From assembly GCA_021162125.1 (NCBI GenBank), contig JAGGZG010000089.1:1-6535 (forward strand): 6,535 bases of DNA. Reading direction: 5' to 3'. Both the position numbers and the translations under genes were made by a program. The notes beneath the pieces are model-generated. The model worked only from the letters and a program-made list of their open reading frames with translations. It searched no databases and was not told where the DNA came from. Source of the stretch: Anaerolineae bacterium (GTDB lineage Bacteria > Chloroflexota > Anaerolineae > JACIWR01). Shown here piece by piece: positions 1 through 5,294 of this stretch. Position 1 is the stretch's first letter. Each line of letters begins with the position of its first letter.

Positions 1-70
1 ACGCAACACGTAACACGCAACACGCAACACGTAACACGCAACACATGATGCGTATTGCGTATTGCGTGTC
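1..70. repeat. Heptanucleotide array joined to its inverted copy
   Basis: Positions 1-42 are six head-to-tail heptamers, four ACGCAAC and two ACGTAAC (at 8-14 and 29-35). After a junction ACATGAT (43-49) come GCGTATT twice (50-63) and GCGTGTC (64-70), which read as the reverse complement of the same type of unit. The right arm 50-69 can fold onto 13-32 with 18 of 20 positions paired, one of them a G-T wobble, and also onto neighbouring registers because the array is periodic. The array runs into the window edge, so its true length is unknown. It ends one base before the SD of the next gene, so it probably lies in that gene's leader. No unique spacers separate the units, so it is not a CRISPR. 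Confidence 0.85.
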
Positions 71-81
71 AGGAGGAGAGC
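71..81 (+). promoter_or_regulatory. Shine-Dalgarno fixing the start of the Fe-S subunit
   Basis: AGGAGG at 71-76 lies 5 nt before the ATG at 82. It is the only strong SD near this gene and rules out the upstream in-frame ATG at 55, which lies inside the heptad palindrome and has no SD. Confidence 0.85.
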
Positions 82-555
82 ATGGCAATTCATTCGATTA
101 TCATAACCGTAAATGGGGCACAAGAACGTTTGGATGTTCCCTCAAGCATGACACTGCTGCAGATGCTGCGGGACAAATTGGGACTGACCGGCACCAAGAA
201 CGGCTGCTCGGCCGGGGAATGTGGCGCGTGCACTGTGCTGGTAGACGGCGAGCCGGTGAACTCGTGTCTGATGCTGGCCGTGGAGGCCGACGGTCGCCAG
301 GTGACTACGGTCGAAGGGCTGGCCCACGACGGACGGTTGAGTGCTTTGCAGGAAGCTTTTGTGGAACACAACGCCGTGCAATGCGGCTTCTGCACGCCGG
401 GGATGTTGATCTCGGCGCACGCGCTGCTGGAGCGCGATCCCCATCCGACCGAGCAGGAGGTCCGGGAGGCTCTGATCGGGAATTTATGCCGCTGCACGGG
501 CTACCTGCGCATCATCAAGGCCGTTCAAGAGGCCGCGGAGAGAGGAGGCGCGTAA
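82..555 (+). CDS. [2Fe-2S] subunit of a xanthine dehydrogenase/aldehyde oxidase-family molybdenum hydroxylase
   Basis: A 157-residue electron-transfer subunit carrying both iron-sulfur clusters of a CoxS/XdhC/IorA-type enzyme, which pass electrons away from the molybdenum cofactor of the partner subunit. The N-terminal plant-ferredoxin-like domain (about 1-78) has cluster ligands C42, C47, C50 and C62 in GCSAGECGAC and NSC. The C-terminal all-helical [2Fe-2S]-binding domain (about 80-155) has C101 and C104 in QCGFCTPGM and C136 and C138 in NLCRCTGY. All eight cysteines are present and the length is normal for the family. There is no signal peptide, so it is probably cytoplasmic. It starts at the ATG at 82, 5 nt after AGGAGG. 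The stop is 1 nt before the ATG of the molybdopterin subunit, whose SD lies in this gene's last codons, so the two are surely cotranscribed and probably translationally coupled. The exact substrate cannot be read from this subunit. Confidence 0.95.
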   Translation: MAIHSIIITVNGAQERLDVPSSMTLLQMLRDKLGLTGTKNGCSAGECGACTVLVDGEPVNSCLMLAVEADGRQVTTVEGLAHDGRLSALQEAFVEHNAVQCGFCTPGMLISAHALLERDPHPTEQEVREALIGNLCRCTGYLRIIKAVQEAAERGGA

Positions 556-556
556 A

Positions 557-2884
557 ATGGCCGAGTTCATTTCTGACCCCGTTGGCCAGAGCGTTCCTCG
601 CGTGGATGCATACGACAAGATCACCGGGGCCGCTCTTTTTACCGATGACCTGCAATTCGGCCCTGGTCTGTACTATGGGCGATTGGTGCGCAGCCCCTAT
701 GCCCACGCGCTGATCAGAAGCATTGACGTCAGCAAGGCCCTGGAGATGCCCGGCGTTAAGGCGGTAGTCACCGGCGAGGACGTTCCCGCGCGCATTGGCT
801 TATATCTCGTAGACCGGCCCATTTTTGCCAGGGACCGCGTGCGATACGTCGGCGACCCGGTAGCCGGGGTGATCGCCATCAGCGAGGACATCGCAGAGGA
901 GGCCGCCCAACTCGTCGTCGTGGAGTACGAGGAATTGCCGGCGGTCTTCGACCCGGTGAAAGCAGCCCAGCCGGACGCCCCCCTGCTCCACCCTGACCTG
1001 GGGGAGTATAAAGTGGCCAATTTCATCTTCCCCGAACCGGGCACCAACATTTCAGAGCATTTCAAGCTGCGCAAAGGTGACGTCGAGTCCGCTTGGCCCA
1101 GGTGTGCGGCTATCGTCGAAGATGCCTTCCGCCTGCCCCACATCCAGCACGTGCCCCTCGAGCCCCACGTAGCGGTAGCGCTTTGGGAGCCGTCGGGACA
1201 GGTCACTCTGTGGACCAGTTCGCAGTCGCCTTTTGCCCAGCGTGACCTGATTGCCCAGAGTTTGGGTATCCCGCACGGCAACCTGCGCGTGGTATCCCCT
1301 TACGTCGGCGGCGGGTTTGGGGGCAAGGCCGGCGTCTCGACGGAGGTGTACGCGGTGGCCATGGCCAGGGTGGTCAAGGGGCATCCGGTCAAGCTGCGCA
1401 TGACCCGCGAGGAAGAATTCATCGGTACGACGGTGCGCCAGGTGTTGGTAGCGCACACCAAAATTGGCTGTGACGCCGAGGGCAACCTGCTGGCGATGGA
1501 GACCGAGTACTACTTCGGCGGCGGGGCCTATAACGATTACGGGGTCAATATCGCCCGCGCCGCTGGCTACTCCTGCACCGGCCCCTACAACATCCCCAAC
1601 GTCAAAGGCGATTCTTACTGCGTCTACACCAACATGCCCATCGGCAGCGCCATGCGCGGCTTCGGCATGCCCGAAATCCACTGGGGCATCGAGCAGATCA
1701 TGGACCAGCTCGCCGAAAAGATCGGGATGGACCCCGCCGAGTTCCGGCGTCGCAACTGTGTCAAGACGGGCGATACCATTCTAACTGGGATGAAGATGCC
1801 GGCCATTGACCTGGTGGCCTGCATTGACAAAGTCACCGAGGCCATCAACTGGGGCAAAAAGGAGCAACCTTCTGCGCCGCACAAGAAGCGAGGCAAGGGC
1901 ATCGCCATTATGTGGAAAGCACCGGCCATGCCCCCCAACCCCGGCAGTTCGGCCATCGTGCGCTTTAACGAGGATGCCACCATCAACGTCGAGATCGGGG
2001 CACAAGAACTAGGGCAAGGAGCTTTCACCGTTGCGGCTCAGATCGCAGCCCAGGCGTTGGGCGTACCCTACGAATGGGTGCGCGTCTCCGCTCCGGTGGA
2101 CACCAGGTACAGCCCTTATGAATGGCAGACGGTGGCCAGCCGCATCACCTGGTCCATGGGTAACGCGGTCAAGGCCGCTGCCGATGATGCCCGGCAGCAA
2201 ATTCTGGCCCTCGTCGCCGAACACTGGGACGAAGACCCTGACAACTTGGACATCAAGGATGGCGTGGTCATCTCGTACAAATCCGAACGCGAACAGCCGC
2301 TCAAAGGGATGGTCATCTATGGCCTGCCCAACGAGAACTTTGAAGGGTGGAAAGGCGGCCCCATCGTCGGGCATGGCAAATTTATGCCCACCTACGTCAC
2401 CAATCTGGATCCCGAGACTGGTCAGGGCACCCGCGCCGTGGTGCACTACACCGTCGGCGCCCAGGCGGTAGACCTGGAGGTGGACACCGAGACCGGCCAG
2501 GTGGAGATCCTCAAAATCGCCAGCGCCTACGACGTGGGCAAGGCGATCAACCCTGACCTCGTCCTGGCGCAGATCGAGGGCGGCGCGGTGCACGGGATGA
2601 GCTCGGCTTTTGAAGCACTTAAGTTCGACGAGCGGGGCCGGCCCCTGAACCCCAGTCTGGTGGATTACCGCATCATGAGTGCCGTGGACGCGCCGCAGGA
2701 GATCCACGGCGACATCGTCGAAACGCCGCTGGAGGATGGGCCGTGGGGCGCGCGAGGCGTGGGCGAGCACGTGATGGTGCAGACCGCGCCAGCGATTGCC
2801 AATGCCATCAACGATGCTATCGGCATCCGCTTCAGCGATTTGCCGCTGTCGGCGGAGAAGATTTTCCTGGCTTTGCAGAGATAA
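557..2884 (+). CDS. Molybdopterin-binding catalytic subunit, xanthine dehydrogenase/aldehyde oxidase family
   Basis: A 775-residue large subunit holding the Mo-pyranopterin cofactor; the family hydroxylates aldehydes or N-heterocycles with water as oxygen source. The N-terminal a/b hammerhead domain (about 19-130) begins VPRVDAYDKITGAALF; the Mo-binding domains fill about 140-770. Visible motifs: YVGGGFGGK (249-257), AMRGFG (365-370), GAQELGQG (481-488) and GARGVGE (731-737), whose final Glu E737 is the conserved catalytic base. The AYxCSFR loop of form I CO dehydrogenase is absent, so this is not a classic CoxL. By eye against bovine XDH, Arg880 is kept (R367), but the purine-contacting Glu802, next to GGFGGK, is Ala258. 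'Xanthine dehydrogenase' is therefore a family name only, and an aldehyde or other heterocycle is as likely. AGGAGG at 543-548 lies 8 nt before the start. No FAD (CoxM-type) gene follows. The reading frame is intact. Confidence 0.93.
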   Translation: MAEFISDPVGQSVPRVDAYDKITGAALFTDDLQFGPGLYYGRLVRSPYAHALIRSIDVSKALEMPGVKAVVTGEDVPARIGLYLVDRPIFARDRVRYVGDPVAGVIAISEDIAEEAAQLVVVEYEELPAVFDPVKAAQPDAPLLHPDLGEYKVANFIFPEPGTNISEHFKLRKGDVESAWPRCAAIVEDAFRLPHIQHVPLEPHVAVALWEPSGQVTLWTSSQSPFAQRDLIAQSLGIPHGNLRVVSPYVGGGFGGKAGVSTEVYAVAMARVVKGHPVKLRMTREEEFIGTTVRQVLVAHTKIGCDAEGNLLAMETEYYFGGGAYNDYGVNIARAAGYSCTGPYNIPNVKGDSYCVYTNMPIGSAMRGFGMPEIHWGIEQIMDQLAEKIGMDPAEFRRRNCVKTGDTILTGMKMPAIDLVACIDKVTEAINWGKKEQPSAPHKKRGKGIAIMWKAPAMPPNPGSSAIVRFNEDATINVEIGAQELGQGAFTVAAQIAAQALGVPYEWVRVSAPVDTRYSPYEWQTVASRITWSMGNAVKAAADDARQQILALVAEHWDEDPDNLDIKDGVVISYKSEREQPLKGMVIYGLPNENFEGWKGGPIVGHGKFMPTYVTNLDPETGQGTRAVVHYTVGAQAVDLEVDTETGQVEILKIASAYDVGKAINPDLVLAQIEGGAVHGMSSAFEALKFDERGRPLNPSLVDYRIMSAVDAPQEIHGDIVETPLEDGPWGARGVGEHVMVQTAPAIANAINDAIGIRFSDLPLSAEKIFLALQR

Positions 2885-2913
2885 GAAATAGAACAGCAGC
2901 ACCGCATTGTACT

Positions 2914-2945
2914 CACGGCCCGATCACTCAGGTGGTCGGGCCGTG
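2914..2945 (+). terminator. Strong hairpin after the hydroxylase operon, probable terminator
   Basis: CACGGCCCGA (2914-2923) pairs perfectly with TCGGGCCGTG (2936-2945). The stem continues inward by TCAC/GTGG (one T-G wobble) to a TCAG tetraloop at 2928-2931, giving 14 bp. It begins 29 nt after the stop codon at 2884. What follows is GCATATATATTC rather than a run of T, so intrinsic termination may be weak, or the hairpin may act as an RNA 3'-end stabiliser. Confidence 0.6.
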
Positions 2946-2985
2946 GCATATATATTCAGCGTAATTTGGTTCGGGGAAGACAGAA

Positions 2986-3007
2986 CTGGGCTTGAGCTGG
3001 GCTTGAT
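2986..3007. repeat. 11-bp tandem duplication
   Basis: CTGGGCTTGAG (2986-2996) is followed directly by CTGGGCTTGAT (2997-3007), 10 of 11 identical. It lies in the gap after the hydroxylase operon and has no visible function; it may be a slippage product. Confidence 0.6.
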
Positions 3008-3030
3008 TATGTACCTCCGACCCTCCAAGA

Positions 3031-3085
3031 CGTGATGCGTGAAACGTGATTCGTGAGGGCTACGTTTCACGTTTCACTCTTCACG
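3031..3085. repeat. Second heptad-phased palindrome
   Basis: Four heptamers of the form CGTGANN (CGTGATG, CGTGAAA, CGTGATT, CGTGAGG) run from 3031 to 3058. After four bases they meet inverted units, CGTTTCA twice (3063-3076) and CTCTTCA (3077-3083). Arms 3031-3053 and 3063-3085 pair at 19 of 23 positions, including an uninterrupted 11 bp (GTGAAACGTGA at 3039-3049 with TCACGTTTCAC at 3067-3077), around a 9-nt loop. The design matches the element at 1-70, but the unit sequence differs. It lies between a probable terminator and the promoters of the slipin gene, and contains no ORF. Confidence 0.8.
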
Positions 3086-3126
3086 GCTCATTGGCAGGTA
3101 AAGGGGCGCATAAACGGAGACCTGTT

Positions 3127-3156
3127 TTCACGCTTCTCAAGTGCGCTCGGTATAAT
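3127..3156 (+). promoter_or_regulatory. Distal candidate sigma70 promoter of the slipin gene
   Basis: A perfect TATAAT -10 box at 3151-3156 is preceded, with an 18-nt spacer, by TTCACG at 3127-3132 (4 of 6 to the -35 consensus). Transcripts would start near 3163, about 125 nt before the slipin ATG. Confidence 0.5.
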
Positions 3157-3190
3157 GACCATCACCGTCAGGTAGATGGCGTATATCTGT

Positions 3191-3220
3191 CTGGCAGGAT
3201 ATGCAGTTATCTGGTATAAT
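3191..3220 (+). promoter_or_regulatory. Proximal candidate extended -10 promoter of the slipin gene
   Basis: A second perfect TATAAT (3215-3220) follows TGG, giving an extended -10 (TGn). CTGGCA at 3191-3196 (4 of 6) is an 18-nt-spaced -35. The expected start near 3227 gives a leader of about 62 nt. The octamer GGTATAAT also occurs at the distal promoter, 64 nt upstream. An imperfect dyad, ATATC (3183-3187) and GATAT (3198-3202), straddles the -35 and could be an operator; that is speculative. Confidence 0.6.
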
Positions 3221-3278
3221 TTCGACTGAGACGCAGACTCAACAGTGTTTTACTCCCAATACTTATGATCGCACAAAA

Positions 3279-3288
3279 AGGAGGAAAA
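3279..3288 (+). promoter_or_regulatory. Shine-Dalgarno fixing the slipin start
   Basis: AGGAGG at 3279-3284 is followed by AAAA and the ATG at 3289. An in-frame ATG at 3265 lies upstream of this SD and has no SD of its own, so 3289 is the start. Confidence 0.85.
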
Positions 3289-4290
3289 ATGTCTACCCGA
3301 CAAGTAACGCGCAGTTTTGCCATCACCCCCGGCAAGCGTAACCTAAACAGCGTCCAGCGCGTCCTGCGCAGCCTGATTTGGTTCGGCCTTTTCTTCTTGC
3401 TGGGTTTCATCACTCTCGGCCTGGCCTTTGCCCTGGGCTTGATGGCGGATTTCCTGGGCTATCTGATCCTCGCCGTGGGCGGCTTTTTCACCTTCGTCAT
3501 CCCCGGCATGGTCAGCCGCTGCCTGTACGTCATCCCCGAGTTCGAGCGCGTCGTCGTGCTCAAGCTGGGCAAGTTCATCGGCATCAAGGGGCCGGGGCTC
3601 TTCTGGATCATTCCCTACCCACCCTTTTACCAGTCGGTGGCGGCCAAGCTGGACACCCGCGTGCAAACCCGTGTGATTACCGCTGCCGAAACCCTCACCG
3701 CCGACAACGTCCCGGTGGGGTGCGAAGCGGTCATCTTCTGGCGCGTGGAAGACCCCCAACGCGCAGCGTTGCAGGTTGCTAACTACATAGAGGCCGTCTT
3801 CCAGGCCGCCAACAGTGCTCTCAAGGACACTATCGGCATGCTGGAGTTGACCGATCTGCTGGGTGAGCGCGAGAAGGTCTCCCAGCGACTCAAGCACATC
3901 ATTGACGAGGCCGCGGCGTCCTTTGGAGTGGATGTCTCCTCGGTCGAGATCACGGATGTCCATGTGCCTGCGGACCTGATCCAGGAGTTGAGTGTGTTGG
4001 CCCAATCGCGCCGGGCGGCGCAGGCCAAGATAGCCGAGGCCGAAGCGGAGAAGGCTATCGCCCAAAAACTACAAGAGGCTTCTACCCTGATGGGGCCTCA
4101 GGCATTGGAGATGTACCGGCTCAACGTCCTGGAGCGCATCGGCCGCGAGGAAGGCAGCCAGATCGTGGTCTACGGGCTGAGCAGCAGCAACCCCCTGATG
4201 GAAACCACCATCGCCGCCACTGCTGCTGGCTCACAACTGGGATCGAAGAAAAAACTCCCGGAAAGAGCTGTCAAGCCTGTTACTAAGTAA
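3289..4290 (+). CDS. SPFH/band 7 (stomatin/slipin-like) membrane protein
   Basis: A 333-residue member of the stomatin-prohibitin-flotillin family: membrane-anchored scaffolds that oligomerise into rings or microdomains and often partner membrane proteases. A basic N-terminus (1-28) precedes two hydrophobic stretches, about 29-51 and 55-72. The band 7 domain follows from about 80, opening IPEFERVVVLKLGKF and GPGLFWIIP, with the typical AETLTADNVPVGC near 132-145 and a DVSSVEITDVHVP strand ending near 227. An Ala/Glu-rich helix (about 238-265, KIAEAEAEKAIAQKL) is the usual coiled coil for oligomerisation. The tail is basic (KKKLPERAVKPVTK). Bacterial slipins are often next to an NfeD-family gene; none is here. 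The N-terminal double hydrophobic region is longer than the single hairpin usual in short slipins. It appears to be monocistronic, with its own promoters and terminator. Its partner or client protein cannot be inferred. Confidence 0.9.
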   Translation: MSTRQVTRSFAITPGKRNLNSVQRVLRSLIWFGLFFLLGFITLGLAFALGLMADFLGYLILAVGGFFTFVIPGMVSRCLYVIPEFERVVVLKLGKFIGIKGPGLFWIIPYPPFYQSVAAKLDTRVQTRVITAAETLTADNVPVGCEAVIFWRVEDPQRAALQVANYIEAVFQAANSALKDTIGMLELTDLLGEREKVSQRLKHIIDEAAASFGVDVSSVEITDVHVPADLIQELSVLAQSRRAAQAKIAEAEAEKAIAQKLQEASTLMGPQALEMYRLNVLERIGREEGSQIVVYGLSSSNPLMETTIAATAAGSQLGSKKKLPERAVKPVTK

Positions 4291-4321
4291 CTCTCAGTGA
4301 GTGATCCATCTCCCATCGAAA

Positions 4322-4361
4322 CGCCCCCGAGTGACCGCAAAGTCGCTCAGGGGCGGGTTTT
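4322..4361. terminator. Terminator between convergent slipin and allH genes
   Basis: Arms 4322-4335 and 4342-4355 form a 14-bp stem with one C-A mismatch and one T-G wobble, around the loop CGCAAA, followed by GG and TTTT (4358-4361). It begins 32 nt after the slipin stop. In the minus direction the stem is followed only by TTT after one base (4321-4319), so it is weaker there. The stop codon and last sense codons of the convergent gene lie within the right arm (4347-4355). Confidence 0.8.
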
Positions 4362-5183
4362 CGTCTGGGAACCTATCCAAAGAAAGCCCGCCAGGGCATC
4401 CGCACCGGAGGTGGCGCCGTGAGCCAGCACGTCCTGTACGGCTGCCGTGATTTCGACCTCTGTTCCTTCGTTCAATGCCGCGAGCAACACGTGCCAAGCT
4501 GCGCTACATTCTCCCTCGGCTGCGGCCCGCAGAAATGCAGCGGAGAGAGTCGTGGTGCGAGGGGCAGCCGCTTCGACCAGGGCACGGCAAAGCGAGCGAG
4601 GAGTGGGATGGGCCAACCACACCCAGAGCATCACGCCGGTGAGGAAATCGTCGCCAGCAGGGGTGAGGCCGCTCCCCAGGCCCGCCAGTTGGGCCGCCCA
4701 CTCCTGTAATCGCGCGATGTCCCCCTCCCACCCCGCAATGTAGGACGAGATGGCATCTCGTCCTACGGCCAGTTCCAGGAGGCTGTTGGCGGGGGCATGG
4801 CGCAGGGCGATGGTCCACAGCAGGGGCAGGCGGCTCACAATCGAGGCCCGCCGGGCGCGGAGCGCGCTCCAATCCGGGCAGGGTTCCCACACCACTGCCC
4901 CTTCCAGGATAACCTCCAGCCCGCCGACCTGTAGACGTCCCCCATCCAGCATCGCTGCCATGCCCGGTTCGACCGCCGCGAAGTCCCCTGGCTCCACCTC
5001 CACTACGACGTTTAGCGGCCCGTTGCCGATCTGCGGGGTCACCAGGGCCACCACGTCGCCACCGGGAGTCACCAGATCACAGGCGTGATCGAAGACGGCC
5101 AGGACGCGAGCGACGAACGGTCCCTGTTGCAGCCGCTCCCACACCGGCCGGCTGATCGAACTAGCCATAGCGCGAACTTTCAT
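4347..5183 (-). CDS. DUF2877 / AllH-family protein (oxamate carbamoyltransferase subunit-like)
   Basis: A 278-residue DUF2877 (PF11392) protein. In E. coli the family member AllH (formerly YlbF) acts with AllF and AllG as oxamate carbamoyltransferase in anaerobic allantoin breakdown. The hallmark motifs are GLGSGLTPAGDDF (168-180) and the C-terminal HGATSGADALAGFLW (255-269). The region between, with TTTLSAAFLRAAAEGECSAAW near 210-230, is also family-like. The start is ATG at 5183: GGAG at 5195-5192 is 8 nt upstream, whereas the upstream in-frame TTG at 5189 leaves only 2 nt. There is no signal peptide. No AllF (FdrA), AllG (DUF1116) or carbamate kinase gene is in the window, so this is an orphan and the oxamate role is inference from the family. 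Residues 140-148 (VGRDAISSY) are encoded by a perfect palindrome at 4740-4766, possibly an inserted repeat. The gene is divergent from the toxin-antitoxin operon. Confidence 0.85.
   Translation of the reverse strand: MKVRAMASSISRPVWERLQQGPFVARVLAVFDHACDLVTPGGDVVALVTPQIGNGPLNVVVEVEPGDFAAVEPGMAAMLDGGRLQVGGLEVILEGAVVWEPCPDWSALRARRASIVSRLPLLWTIALRHAPANSLLELAVGRDAISSYIAGWEGDIARLQEWAAQLAGLGSGLTPAGDDFLTGVMLWVWLAHPTPRSLCRALVEAAAPRTTTLSAAFLRAAAEGECSAAWHVLLAALNEGTEVEITAAVQDVLAHGATSGADALAGFLWIGSQTKTRP
4740..4766. repeat. 27-bp perfect palindrome inside the allH-like gene
   Basis: GTAGGACGAGATG (4740-4752), one central G (4753) and CATCTCGTCCTAC (4754-4766) form 13-bp arms with no mismatch. At 27 bp it is exactly nine codons and stays in frame, encoding VGRDAISSY (140-148) about 20 residues before the GLTPAGDD motif. 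Such length and symmetry are not expected by chance in coding DNA. It looks like a dispersed palindromic element that entered the gene, but no second copy exists in this window to prove that. Confidence 0.75.
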
Positions 5184-5191
5184 AAACAAAT

Positions 5192-5195
5192 CTCC
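5192..5195 (-). promoter_or_regulatory. Shine-Dalgarno deciding the allH-like start
   Basis: On the minus strand GGAG (5195-5192) lies 8 nt before the ATG at 5183. The alternative TTG at 5189 is too close to use it. Confidence 0.6.
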
Positions 5196-5227
5196 ATCAT
5201 CCCCTCACCCGGGCGTGGTGCGATTTC

Positions 5228-5256
5228 TTGACGGATTTACCCTCCAGGTGTATACT
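5228..5256 (+). promoter_or_regulatory. Near-consensus sigma70 promoter of the toxin-antitoxin operon
   Basis: TTGACG (5228-5233, 5 of 6) and TATACT (5251-5256, 5 of 6) are separated by exactly 17 nt. The predicted start near 5263 gives a leader of about 32 nt before the antitoxin ATG at 5295. This also rules out a TTG codon at 5256, inside the -10 region, as the start. Toxin-antitoxin operons are commonly repressed by their own antitoxin at such promoters; no clear operator repeat is seen here. Confidence 0.8.
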
Positions 5257-5294
5257 TGAGTTACTCTTTCACTACCCTGCCGAGGCGATGGATC

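Noticed and set aside
1..70. Possible CRISPR array
   Set aside because: Units are 7 nt, contiguous, with no spacers, and they invert half-way; this is a tandem/inverted repeat.
2634..2645. 12-bp palindrome GGGGCCGGCCCC in the molybdopterin gene
   Set aside because: Short, pure G/C, and encodes ordinary conserved-region residues; expected now and then in GC-rich coding DNA.
557..2884. Aerobic carbon monoxide dehydrogenase large subunit (CoxL)
   Set aside because: The form I active-site loop AYxCSFR is absent; AMRGFG is present at the equivalent site.
2009..2902. Long open frame (297 codons) on the minus strand
   Set aside because: It lies opposite the intact molybdopterin subunit, whose motifs are unmistakable; the antisense translation shows no recognisable domain and arises from high GC at third positions.
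2946..3126. Riboswitch or small RNA gene in the 404-nt gap
   Set aside because: Apart from the 11-bp tandem repeat and the heptad palindrome, no conserved riboswitch-like core or promoter/terminator pair could be seen.
3343..4065. 240-codon open frame on the minus strand opposite the slipin gene
   Set aside because: Shadow of the band 7 coding frame; His/Asp/Gln-rich composition typical of antisense frames, and no SD.
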